DNA from: JACDHG01 sp963815295
GTDB taxonomy: Bacteria > Actinomycetota > Actinomycetes > Propionibacteriales > Nocardioidaceae
Length of the DNA stretch: 64,000 nucleotides
Reading direction: 5' to 3'
Assembly: GCA_963815295.1 (NCBI GenBank)
Contig: CAWFFZ010000013.1
Coordinates: forward strand, 124,001-188,000
Position numbers and translations under genes: made by a program. The notes under the pieces are model-generated. The model searched no databases. It was not told the origin of the DNA and saw nothing but the letters and a program-made list of their open reading frames with translations. This document shows, one piece after another, positions 17,225 to 25,527 of this stretch; position 1 is the first letter of the stretch, and each line of letters starts with the position of its first letter.

Positions 17225-18432
17225 GTACGGCGGCGGCGGGGGATGGCGTCGGTCAGGTCGTCTCTCTGCTCACCAAGCTCGCTCGCGGTGACTTGACTGT
17301 TCGCGGTGTCCCGACTGGCGAAGACGGCGAAATCGACGCACTGATCGTCGGTGTCAACATGCTGGCCGAGGAGCTCGAGGCGAGTCGGTCCGAGCTGGAG
17401 GAGCGAGTGCGTGAGCGCACCGACGAGCTGCAACGGCTGAACTACGACATCTTGCAGCTCACCGAGCTCAGCAACCTCCTTCAGGCATGTGGGGATCCTG
17501 CCGAGGCCTACGAGGTGATCGAACAGGTCGTCACGTCGATCTTCCCCGGGTTGTCGGGAGCCCTCTACCTGTTCAACGCGTCACGAAACCTGTTGGAGCC
17601 TAAGGTTGTCTGGGGCCAGCTGTCGGTGGATCAGCTCTTCCCGCGCGAGCAGTGCTGGGCGCTGCGCCGCGGGCAGCGACACGTCGTACATGGTGGAGGT
17701 GGCGGCCTGTCATGCCCGCACACACTGGAGCGACTTGGCGATTCGATCTGCATTCCGATGGCGGCTCATGGGGAGACACTCGGGATGCTCCACGTGATGG
17801 ACCACAGTCTCCAACCTGGACCTCATCCGCTACTGCTCACCGAAGCGAAGCAGCAGTTGGGCGTGGCCGTCGCCGAGCAGACCTCGTTGTCTCTGGCAAA
17901 CCTGCAGATGCGCACAGCCCTGCGCCAGCAGTCGCTCCGGGACCCGATGACGGGCTTGTTCAACCGGCGCTTTTTAGAGGAATGGGTCGAGAGGGAGATC
18001 AGCCGTGCCGAACGTGCCGGGAACTCTCTGGGCTTCATCATGCTCGACATCGACGGGTTCAAGCAGTTCAACGACATCCACGGACACGCTGCAGGCGATT
18101 CAGTACTCGCGGCAGTCGCCGCGGTAATCCGCGCCTCAGTGCGCGCCGGCGACATTCCTTGCCGCTACGGCGGCGAAGAGTTCCTCGTGCTGGTTGCCGA
18201 CATCGACCTCGACAGCCTGTATGTCCGGGCTGATCGGCTGCGTGAGAGCGTCGCAGTCGCGCAGGTCGAGTATCTGGGGTCAGTGCTGCCTACGGTCACG
18301 ATTTCTGCGGGGATCGCCCTCTACCCGGAGCACGGGACAACGTCAGCCAAGGTAATCCAGGAAGCCGACGCCGCTCTGTATGTGGCCAAGCGCCGCGGCC
18401 GCAACTGCATTGTTGCGGCCACGGCGTCGTGA
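17221..18432 (+). CDS. GAF-GGDEF diguanylate cyclase
   Basis: 403 residues from GTG 17221, which overlaps the preceding stop (GTGA); the upstream ATG 17200 lies inside the previous gene. Domains: a short HAMP-like/coiled-coil N-terminus (residues ~1-80, ELEASRSELEERVRERTDEL), a GAF-like sensor (~85-230), and a GGDEF domain (~235-400) with DPMTGLFNRRFLEEW, the Mg-binding LDIDGFKQFND and the active-site GGEEF. The inhibitory-site RxxD (RAGD) stands five residues before it, so product feedback is expected. It makes c-di-GMP. No membrane segment, so the sensor is cytoplasmic and is likely a partner of the operon's HTH protein. Confidence 0.9.
   Translation: MSTAAAGDGVGQVVSLLTKLARGDLTVRGVPTGEDGEIDALIVGVNMLAEELEASRSELEERVRERTDELQRLNYDILQLTELSNLLQACGDPAEAYEVIEQVVTSIFPGLSGALYLFNASRNLLEPKVVWGQLSVDQLFPREQCWALRRGQRHVVHGGGGGLSCPHTLERLGDSICIPMAAHGETLGMLHVMDHSLQPGPHPLLLTEAKQQLGVAVAEQTSLSLANLQMRTALRQQSLRDPMTGLFNRRFLEEWVEREISRAERAGNSLGFIMLDIDGFKQFNDIHGHAAGDSVLAAVAAVIRASVRAGDIPCRYGGEEFLVLVADIDLDSLYVRADRLRESVAVAQVEYLGSVLPTVTISAGIALYPEHGTTSAKVIQEADAALYVAKRRGRNCIVAATAS
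18397..18420. terminator. Shared hairpin between convergent genes
   Basis: GGCCGCAAC (18397-18405) pairs perfectly with GTTGCGGCC (18412-18420) around TGCATT. It lies in the last codons of the GGDEF gene; the convergent PhyH gene ends 16 bases later at 18449, so the hairpin can serve both directions. Confidence 0.55.
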
Positions 18433-18448
18433 CGAAGCGGCCTATTGC

Positions 18449-19225
18449 CTAGATCTCGGCGACGTTCTTGCCGTTTTCGAGGAAGTGATCGTACGAGCCG
18501 GCGGGTGTCTTCCCGTCTTTGAACGTCAGAACATCCTTCGAGTACTGCGCCAGGTACACACGCCGCATCTTGTCTGTGAAGTTGGGTCCGCTGCGGTGGA
18601 TGACGACGCTCGAGAACGCAACGATCGAGCCGGCCGGAGCGGTCATGGGGACACCCGGGTTCGAACCGAAGTAGCAGATCTTGTCGTTGGTCACTGGATC
18701 CGGGATGTGCTTGATGTAGGACTTGATGCCTGACTGCGAGTAGGGCAGCAGGTAGACCGAGCCGTTCTCCTCAGTCACATCGTCGAGCGCGATCCAGCAG
18801 GTGAGGTAGGGCTCGTGGTCCTCGTCGACGTACCCGGAGTCCTGGTGCCAGGCGAACGACGTATCGGGGTCGCCGGCCTTGATGACGTACTGCTCCCAGA
18901 AGAGGTAGGCATCCTTGCCCAGGGTCGCCTCGCAGATCTGCGCCATCGTGTCGCTGAAGAGAAACTGTCGGAGCTCGGGGCGGTCCTTGTAGATCATGTT
19001 GCTGAAGTAGCGCCTGCCACGCGCGTTGATGCCGATCCGGTCGACACCGGCTGCATCCATGTCTGCATCGAGCTTGTCGATGGAGTACTGCGCGCCGCCG
19101 CGAAGCAGCTCGAGCTGCTCGTCCGTCAGCACGTTCTCGAGGACGAAGTAGCCCTCGTTCTCGTACTGGGCGATGTGCTCGGCAGTGACCAGTCCGGTGC
19201 GGACGGCGTTGTCGGTCGAGGTCAT
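18449..19225 (-). CDS. Phytanoyl-CoA dioxygenase (PhyH) family protein
   Basis: 258 residues from ATG 19225, which has a GGAGG site before it; the longer frame up to 19459 would run through the divergent promoter and the AraC start. Fe(II)/2-oxoglutarate enzyme with the metal triad HxD (FAWHQDSGYVD) and distal His (VVIHRSGPNFTDKMRRVYLA, with the 2-oxoglutarate Arg). It contains TCWIALDDVTEENGSVYLLP, typical of PhyH. Substrate unknown. Divergent from an AraC regulator, its probable activator. Confidence 0.85.
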   Translation of the reverse strand: MTSTDNAVRTGLVTAEHIAQYENEGYFVLENVLTDEQLELLRGGAQYSIDKLDADMDAAGVDRIGINARGRRYFSNMIYKDRPELRQFLFSDTMAQICEATLGKDAYLFWEQYVIKAGDPDTSFAWHQDSGYVDEDHEPYLTCWIALDDVTEENGSVYLLPYSQSGIKSYIKHIPDPVTNDKICYFGSNPGVPMTAPAGSIVAFSSVVIHRSGPNFTDKMRRVYLAQYSKDVLTFKDGKTPAGSYDHFLENGKNVAEI

Positions 19226-19311
19226 GCTGTCCTCCAGGGCGCGCGGGCGATGGCCTGCGCTCGTCTTTTGATTACCTCTCGACAGTAGTTCGCCGGTGTC
19301 GGCCGTGGAAT

Positions 19312-19330
19312 GTCTGGACGCGGCGCAGAC
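19312..19330. promoter_or_regulatory. Inverted repeat in the PhyH/AraC divergent region
   Basis: GTCTG (19312-19316) and CAGAC (19326-19330) are inverted arms with a 9-base spacer, 32 bases before the AraC start. A candidate binding site, weak on its own. Confidence 0.3.
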
Positions 19331-19361
19331 ATGAACGTTTTGGCGCCGGTACGGTGGGCTG

Positions 19362-20174
19362 GTGAGCCTCCGAACTGTGATCGCGGTCTCAGAAGGGCCG
19401 GTAACGCGACTCGGCCAGCTGCTGCTGGCGGGCGAAGTGGTCGACGACGAGCCGATCATGCCGTCGAGTTTGCGGGTGATGGATGCCTACGTTCTGTCCG
19501 TCGTGCTGGACGGGGAAGGGACCTATCGCGACGGCGATGGGCGGGAGGAGCGGATCGGTCCAGGTGCACACACCGTCGCACCGCCAGGGTTTCCCCACTG
19601 GTACGGGACCGAGTCGGGCCAACGCTGGACCGAGCTCTTTGCCGTCTTCACCGGACCGGTGTTCGACTCGCTGGCCGGGCTCAGCATGTTCGCGGTGCCG
19701 GGACCCCGGTACCCGCAACCGATCCCGTCGATCGGAGCGCTGCGGACAGTGCTCCGGACGCCGCCGCCGTCTCCGCGTGCCGCAGAGCATCAGTTGCTCG
19801 CGCTCGCCGACTGGCTGCTCGACACCGAGGACGCCAGCGCTCTCTCACCTGGGCCCGACCTCAGCCTCGAGATCCTGAGCGCAAGTAGCCGGCTGGCCGA
19901 CGACCTCACCGGGAGCGTCGACCTGCACACCGTTGCAGCCGAATCGGGGCTCACCTACGACACGTTCCGGCGTCGCTTCAGCGCGCAGGTCGGGCAGACA
20001 CCGTCGGCGTTTCGGATGACGCGCCGCTTGCAGGCCGCGGCCACGCTCCTGCGTCTCACCGACATGACCCATCGCGAGATCGCGCGCACGCTGGGATTTG
20101 CAGACGAGTTCCACCTCTCCCGGAGGTTCCGCGCGCATTTCGGCATTCCGCCGCGCGACTACCGCAAGACCTGA
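19362..20174 (+). CDS. AraC family regulator
   Basis: 270 residues from GTG 19362. N-terminal cupin sensor (VVLDGEGTYRDGDGREERIGP...APPGFPHWYG) and C-terminal double helix-turn-helix (DLHTVAAESGLTYDTFRRRF; HREIARTLGFADEFHLSRRF). Its layout resembles sugar-responsive AraC/RhaR-type activators. It is divergent from the PhyH dioxygenase and lies just upstream of the GH39 operon; direct control of the dioxygenase is the simplest reading. Confidence 0.9.
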   Translation: MSLRTVIAVSEGPVTRLGQLLLAGEVVDDEPIMPSSLRVMDAYVLSVVLDGEGTYRDGDGREERIGPGAHTVAPPGFPHWYGTESGQRWTELFAVFTGPVFDSLAGLSMFAVPGPRYPQPIPSIGALRTVLRTPPPSPRAAEHQLLALADWLLDTEDASALSPGPDLSLEILSASSRLADDLTGSVDLHTVAAESGLTYDTFRRRFSAQVGQTPSAFRMTRRLQAAATLLRLTDMTHREIARTLGFADEFHLSRRFRAHFGIPPRDYRKT

Positions 20175-20229
20175 CGCGCCCGCCGATTCGGGCTTGACAC
20201 TGCGGCTCCAGTGCTGTGGGCTTGGTTGA

Positions 20230-20241
20230 GAAACCGGTTTC
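20230..20241. promoter_or_regulatory. LacI-type operator (GAAACCGGTTTC) before the GH39 operon
   Basis: A perfect 12-bp palindrome 74 bases before the GH39 start, identical to the two copies in the LacI/GH35 intergenic region. Bases T-G-A precede it, as at 32233-32235. LacI proteins bind such CG-centred palindromes. Confidence 0.85.
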
Positions 20242-20314
20242 ACGCGGTGATTTGTACAAATACCGCCCCGATCACCGGTACTGCGGACACGTTGCACCTA
20301 CATCTGGAGGACGG

Positions 20315-22174
20315 ATGACCACCGGCACCGAAGGCACTGACATTGACCGCGATCTCGGCGCCCGGGAGGACTGGGAGCAGCGGATCTCCACCCGCTCCGA
20401 CCAGCGTCATTCGACAGAGGTCCCCGACCTGCCGCCCCCGGCCGGCTTGACCGCCACGGCGGGTTCTGGTCACGTGACCCTGCGCTGGGAACCGGTCGAG
20501 GGCGCCATCGGTTACCTGGTGCACCGAGCCCCGGGCGGGTCGTCGCGCGACGACCTGACGGCGGTGGACCACCGCGGTGGCGACGTGCTGTCCGTGCCGG
20601 AGACCTGGTACGTCGACACCACCGGCGAGCCGGGCAATAGCTACGACTATGCGGTGGCGTCGGTCCCGTCCGTGAAGGTGTGCTGCGACCTCGGCGAGGT
20701 CGTGACCACCGCGTCGCTCGTGGCCGCTGACGCGGTCCCGACAGTCGAGGTGGCCGTCGACACGAATGTCAGCGGTGAGCCACTGGCCCGACCGTGGCAG
20801 CCAATGATCGGGAGTGAGCGGCTCAGCCAGCTGCTGTGCGCCGACACGTCCGGGGGCCGAGTGATCGGCGACGAGCTGGAGTCCGCCTTGCGCCGAGTCC
20901 ATGACGAGATCGGCGTCAGCACCGTCCGGGCCCACGCGATCCTGCACGACGACCTCGGCGTCTACCGCGAAGTCGATGGCGTGCCGGTGCACGACTTCAG
21001 CCTCATCGACGAGGTCTACGACCGCATCATGGCGATCGGCCTGCGACCCTGCGTCGAGCTCGGCTTCATGCCGCGTGACCTGGCCAGTGATCCGGAGAAG
21101 ACTGTCTTCGAGTACCGCGGCATCACGTCCCCGCCCAAGGACTGGGACCGATGGGCCAACCTGATCAGCGACCTGGTGCGGCACTTGATGGACCGGTATG
21201 GCCAGGAAGAGGTGCTCGGCTGGGACTTCGAGGTGTGGAACGAAGCCAACCTCGAGGTGTTCTGGTCGAGCACGCGCGATGAGTGGATGCAGCTGTACGA
21301 CGTGACCGCCGCCGCGATCAAGGGCGTTGACCCACGGCTCGCCGTCGGCGGGCCGTCTTCGGCCGCTGCCGACTGGGTCGACGAGCTGTTCGACCACACC
21401 AGCAAGTCCGGCGCGCCGGTCGACTTCGTGACCACCCACACCTACGGCAACGCACCGCTGGACCTCCGTCCGACGCTGGCGCGATATGGCAGCACCGCAC
21501 GGATCCTGTGGACCGAGTGGGGCGTCTCCCCGCGACACTTCCATCCGGTCAACGACAGCGTCTCGTCGGCGACTTTCCTGCTGCATGGGATGCGCTCGTC
21601 GGCAGGACGTCTTGACGCGTTGTCGTACTGGGTCGCGAGCGATCACTTCGAGGAGCTCGGGCGTCCGCCGAAGCTGCTGCACGGCGGGTTCGGCCTGATC
21701 ACTGTGGGCGGTATCGCCAAGTCGCGCTATCACGCTCTGCACCTGCTGTCGCAACTCGGCGAGACGCAGCTGCCGGTGTCCGCGACGGGTGACGGGGCTG
21801 ACGGTCTGGTGCAGACCTGGGCGTCGCGTCACGAAGACGGCTCCCTCACCATCCTTGTTTGGAACCACACGCTTGACCAAGACAAGCGAAGCGGCGACGA
21901 CTCGCTGGCGCGCGCCGTGCGACTCCACCTGGAGGGGCTCGGCGACGGCGCCACGGCCGAGGTCACCCGGCTCGACGCGGACCATGGCGACGTCACCACG
22001 CTGGCCGAGCGGCTCGGTGTCGGTGACTGGCCGACTGACGAGCAGTGGGACCAGTTGCAGGCAGCTAACACGCTGGTGGCCGAGCCGGTCGCTCTGCAGC
22101 ACGCGCTGGGTGGGGCCATGCTCGAGCTCGACGTGCCTCAGCCGTCAGCGGTGCTGGTTCACGTCAGAGGCTGA
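20315..22174 (+). CDS. GH39-like glycoside hydrolase with N-terminal FnIII-like domain
   Basis: 619 residues from ATG 20315 (strong CTGGAGG site). Residues ~35-120 look like a fibronectin-III-type module (LTATAGSGHVTLRWEPVEGA). The catalytic (beta/alpha)8 part has the acid/base in EVWNEANLEVFW (Glu near residue 310) and the nucleophile in ILWTEWGVSP (Glu near 400), as in GH39 beta-xylosidases and alpha-L-iduronidases; a C-terminal beta region follows. No signal peptide, so it is cytoplasmic. First gene of an operon with a paralogue and a GH13 enzyme; a LacI operator precedes it. The substrate may be a xylose-containing or related oligosaccharide; this is inference. Confidence 0.85.
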   Translation: MTTGTEGTDIDRDLGAREDWEQRISTRSDQRHSTEVPDLPPPAGLTATAGSGHVTLRWEPVEGAIGYLVHRAPGGSSRDDLTAVDHRGGDVLSVPETWYVDTTGEPGNSYDYAVASVPSVKVCCDLGEVVTTASLVAADAVPTVEVAVDTNVSGEPLARPWQPMIGSERLSQLLCADTSGGRVIGDELESALRRVHDEIGVSTVRAHAILHDDLGVYREVDGVPVHDFSLIDEVYDRIMAIGLRPCVELGFMPRDLASDPEKTVFEYRGITSPPKDWDRWANLISDLVRHLMDRYGQEEVLGWDFEVWNEANLEVFWSSTRDEWMQLYDVTAAAIKGVDPRLAVGGPSSAAADWVDELFDHTSKSGAPVDFVTTHTYGNAPLDLRPTLARYGSTARILWTEWGVSPRHFHPVNDSVSSATFLLHGMRSSAGRLDALSYWVASDHFEELGRPPKLLHGGFGLITVGGIAKSRYHALHLLSQLGETQLPVSATGDGADGLVQTWASRHEDGSLTILVWNHTLDQDKRSGDDSLARAVRLHLEGLGDGATAEVTRLDADHGDVTTLAERLGVGDWPTDEQWDQLQAANTLVAEPVALQHALGGAMLELDVPQPSAVLVHVRG

Positions 22175-22176
22175 CG

Positions 22177-23976
22177 GTGGGCTCGCTCGCCCCGCCGCCC
22201 TCCCTCGACGCAGTCGCCGGAGTTGCTCAGGTCACCTTGACCTGGGCGGCTGTCGACGACGCAGTGGGCTACGTCGTACACCACGGCGACGAGCCCGATG
22301 CTTTGTCGCCGCTCGATCACGGCGGTGGTGACCTGCTGGTCGTGCCATGCCTGCCCTACTCCGACACTCGGGATAGTGCGGGCGGTTGGTATGCCGTCGC
22401 GGCGGTCCGCAGCATCGAGGAAGGCCATGGTGCACCGGGAGAGCCGGTGCATGCACTCCCGCTTCCCTACGACAGCTCGGCTCCGGCTCCGGAGGTCGTC
22501 GTCCAGGTAGATGCCGCAGACATTCAGGGGCCGACGCCTCGGCCGTGGCGGGCATGCATCGGCAGCGAGCACCTCAGCCACCTGCTGTCACCGGATGAGT
22601 CGGGTGGCCGTCCGATCGGCGCGGAGTCCGTGCAGGCGCTGTCTCGCGTGCACACCGAGCTGGGCGTGCAACGCGTACGAGCCCATGGCACCTTCGGCGA
22701 CGACATGGGCATCTACCGCGAGGACACGGACGGTGAGCCCGTTTATGACTTCTCGACGTTGGACACGGTCCTCGACACGGTCCTCGGCTCTGGGATGCGT
22801 CCGATGCTCGAGCTGGGATTCACGCCCCGGGCGATGGCGGACCCGCCATTCCACGAGATCACCGAGGCCGGGCTTCGTAACCCACCCCGCGACCTGAGCC
22901 GCTGGGCAGGCCTCGTCGAGGCGTTCGTTACCCACCTGCGAGAGCGGTACGGCGACGAGGAGCTGGCCCGCGGATGGGCCCTCGAGGTCTGGAACGAACC
23001 CAACCTTGGCGTCTTCTGGACCGGCAGCCAAGAGGACTACATGCGTCTGTACGACGCGAGCGCCAGCGCGATTCGCCGGGCGCATCCGACGCTGCCCATC
23101 GCCGGCCCAGCCTCGGCTGCGGTCGGCTGGCTTGATGCCCTGCTCGAGCATGTGGAGGGGTCGCCCTCCGAGCTCGACATCCTCACCCCGCACGCCTACG
23201 GAATCCCCCCACTGGATCTCCGGCCCGTGCTCGCCCGCTACGACCAGGCGAAGGCTGCGATTTGGTGGACCGAGTGGGGTCCGACCCCGACGCACTTCCA
23301 TCCCGTCAACGACCACCCGTGGGTCGCTGCCTTCACAGCGCGCGGCATGTTGGCCGCCGCCCAAACCGGGGCGTCCGTGGCGTGCTGGGTTTCCAGCGAC
23401 CACTTCGAGGAGTTGGGACGACCACCGCGCCTCGTGCACGGCGGGTTCGGGCTGCTCAGTGTCGGCGGGCTCGCCAAGCCCCGCTTCTGGGCGCTTGCCG
23501 CTCTGGAGCAGCTGGGCGACGAGGAGGTCGGCGTACAGCTGGCCGGCGACGGCGCAGAGTCGCTCGTCCAGGCCTGGGCGAGCACCGACTCGGCGGACGA
23601 CGGACCTGCCCGGCTTGCGGTGGCTGTCTGGAACGGCACGCTGCAGCAGCACGACTGGGCCGAGGACCGTGCCGACCTCGACCGCGCCGTCAGGATCGAG
23701 ATCGCGTCGCTGCCGCCGGGCCGGTACGACGTACGTCACCGCCGCGTCGACTCGGAGCACTCGTACCTGGCGAAGCACGCCACCGACCTCGGCGTCGTGG
23801 ACTGGCCCGATGAGAAGCAGTGGGAGGCCCTGGCCGATCTCGACGTCATGGCCCCGTTGCTCCATGAGCCTGTCGAGGTTGGACCAGACGGGGCGGCGAC
23901 AGTGCTGCTCGACCTGCCGACGAGCGCACTGAGTCTGGTCGAGCTCGTTCCGACAAGCGACGGGAATCAGCCGTGA
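22177..23976 (+). CDS. Second GH39-like glycoside hydrolase (paralogue)
   Basis: 599 residues from GTG 22177, two bases after the previous stop. Same architecture and shared blocks with the upstream gene (SDHFEELGRPP, LLHGGFGL/LVHGGFGL, and the DLGVYREVDG/DMGIYREDTDG pair). Catalytic Glu residues are at about 274 (EVWNEPNLGVFW) and 366 (IWWTEWGPTP). No signal peptide. The sequences have diverged well beyond a recent duplication, so the two enzymes probably cut different linkages or chain lengths of the same glycan. Its stop overlaps the GTG of the GH13 gene. Confidence 0.85.
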   Translation: MGSLAPPPSLDAVAGVAQVTLTWAAVDDAVGYVVHHGDEPDALSPLDHGGGDLLVVPCLPYSDTRDSAGGWYAVAAVRSIEEGHGAPGEPVHALPLPYDSSAPAPEVVVQVDAADIQGPTPRPWRACIGSEHLSHLLSPDESGGRPIGAESVQALSRVHTELGVQRVRAHGTFGDDMGIYREDTDGEPVYDFSTLDTVLDTVLGSGMRPMLELGFTPRAMADPPFHEITEAGLRNPPRDLSRWAGLVEAFVTHLRERYGDEELARGWALEVWNEPNLGVFWTGSQEDYMRLYDASASAIRRAHPTLPIAGPASAAVGWLDALLEHVEGSPSELDILTPHAYGIPPLDLRPVLARYDQAKAAIWWTEWGPTPTHFHPVNDHPWVAAFTARGMLAAAQTGASVACWVSSDHFEELGRPPRLVHGGFGLLSVGGLAKPRFWALAALEQLGDEEVGVQLAGDGAESLVQAWASTDSADDGPARLAVAVWNGTLQQHDWAEDRADLDRAVRIEIASLPPGRYDVRHRRVDSEHSYLAKHATDLGVVDWPDEKQWEALADLDVMAPLLHEPVEVGPDGAATVLLDLPTSALSLVELVPTSDGNQP

Positions 23977-25508
23977 CCGGTGGCGCCCCCTGGTGGCGGG
24001 ACGCCGTCATCTACCAGGTCTACCTGCGCAGCTTCGCCGATTCCAACGGCAGCGGCACCGGCGACCTGCGGGGCGTGATTGAGCACCTCGACCACTTGGT
24101 CGACCTCGAGGTGGACGCGTTGTGGCTCAACCCGTTCTATGTCAGCGGAGACGCGGACGCCGGGTACGACGTCATCGACCACCGGGCGGTCGACCCCGAC
24201 ATGGGCACGCTCGACGACATCGACGAACTGCTCGCGCAGGCGCATGCCCGCGGACTTCGCGTCGTTGGCGATGTGGTCGCCAACCACACCTCCATCCACC
24301 ACCCGTGGTTCGAGCGGGCCCGACTCGTCGGGCCTGGGCACCCGGAGCGGGCGCGCTTTCACATCGCCCCAGGTAAAGACGGTGGTCCGCCGTCCGACTG
24401 GGAGTCGTTGTTCGGAGGACCAGCCTGGGAGCCGCTCGGCGACGGTGAGTGGTATCTGCACACCTTCGACGTCGAGCAGCCCGACCTGAACTGGGAGCAC
24501 CCAGACGTGATGGCCGACGTCGAGCGCACGCTGCGCTTCTGGCTCGATCGCGGCTTCGACGGTCTCCGGTTCGACGCTGCTGGGGCGCTGGCCAAGGCGC
24601 CCGGATATCCGCCGGTGTCCGTGCCTGCGAAGGATCGCCAGCCAGGTGACGAGCATCCCTTCAGCGACCGACCCGAGGTGCACCGGATCCACCGTCGGTT
24701 CGCGCAGGTCCTGGCCGAGCGACCCGACCGTTTCGGGGTGGCGGAGGTTTGGGGCCCAGCCTGGCTCGGTGAGCCCTACTTGCGTCCAGACGAGTTCGAG
24801 CAGGCGTTCGCCATGGAACTCGTGTTCGCCCCGCTCGACGCGAAGGCCATCGGCGAGACCCTCCACAGCTACCTCGACGCGGCGGCCCGGCAAGGGCGAC
24901 GGCCGGCGTGGCCGCACGGCAACCATGACGTTGTCCGGGCCGCGACGCGGTGGGGGCCCGAGGGGGCGCTCGCTTTGCTGCTGTTGCTGCTCGCGCTGCC
25001 CGGCGCCACCTATCTGTACGCCGGCGACGAGCTGGGGCTTCCCGAGGTGGCCTTGTTGGACGAGGACCTACGTGACCCGACCTGGCGTCGGTCAGCCGGC
25101 ACCAAGAGAGGCAGGGACGGCGCGCGAGTGCCGTTGCCGTGGTCTCGCGTCGACAGCGGCCACTACGGCTTTTCCCCATCGGGGGCGGGTGCACGCACGT
25201 GGCTGCCGCAACCGCCCGCGTGGGGGGATCTCAGCGTCGAGTCCCAGCTCGCCGAGCCGGGGTCTCCACTGGAGGTTGTGCGCGCGGCCATGGCTGCGCG
25301 CAAGGACCTCCGCGATGCCGCGTGGCCGACGTGGCTGGCGAGCCCGGACGACGTACTGGCGTTCCGGCGCGACAACATCACCTGCGTTTTCAACACAGGG
25401 ACGGACCCACTGCCACTCGACGAGTGGGGGTCCGAACTGCTGGCCAGCAGCCGCGCATTGAACGAGCACGGTCGGCTGCCTTCACCCGGGACGGCCTGGC
25501 TGCGGTAA
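23973..25508 (+). CDS. GH13 alpha-glucosidase-like enzyme
   Basis: 511 residues from GTG 23973 overlapping the previous stop (GTGA). Complete GH13 set: region I (DVVANHTS), nucleophile Asp ~201 (FDGLRFDAAGAL), acid/base Glu ~258 (GVAEVWGP) and third acid Asp ~319 (GNHDVVR). The start WWRDAVIYQVYLRSFADSNG is typical of oligo-1,6-glucosidase/trehalose-synthase type enzymes. The active-site strand has Ala after the nucleophile Asp instead of the usual Val. Cytoplasmic. It would remove alpha-linked glucose from the imported sugar. Confidence 0.9.
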   Translation: MTGGAPWWRDAVIYQVYLRSFADSNGSGTGDLRGVIEHLDHLVDLEVDALWLNPFYVSGDADAGYDVIDHRAVDPDMGTLDDIDELLAQAHARGLRVVGDVVANHTSIHHPWFERARLVGPGHPERARFHIAPGKDGGPPSDWESLFGGPAWEPLGDGEWYLHTFDVEQPDLNWEHPDVMADVERTLRFWLDRGFDGLRFDAAGALAKAPGYPPVSVPAKDRQPGDEHPFSDRPEVHRIHRRFAQVLAERPDRFGVAEVWGPAWLGEPYLRPDEFEQAFAMELVFAPLDAKAIGETLHSYLDAAARQGRRPAWPHGNHDVVRAATRWGPEGALALLLLLLALPGATYLYAGDELGLPEVALLDEDLRDPTWRRSAGTKRGRDGARVPLPWSRVDSGHYGFSPSGAGARTWLPQPPAWGDLSVESQLAEPGSPLEVVRAAMAARKDLRDAAWPTWLASPDDVLAFRRDNITCVFNTGTDPLPLDEWGSELLASSRALNEHGRLPSPGTAWLR

Positions 25509-25527
25509 CCCGAGGCTGGCTGTGGGA

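Noticed and set aside
20240..22102. 620-codon minus-strand frame
   Set aside because: Antisense to the first GH39 gene, no motif, no ribosome-binding site; a shadow. The frames at 22588-23865 and 32327-33868 are rejected for the same reason.
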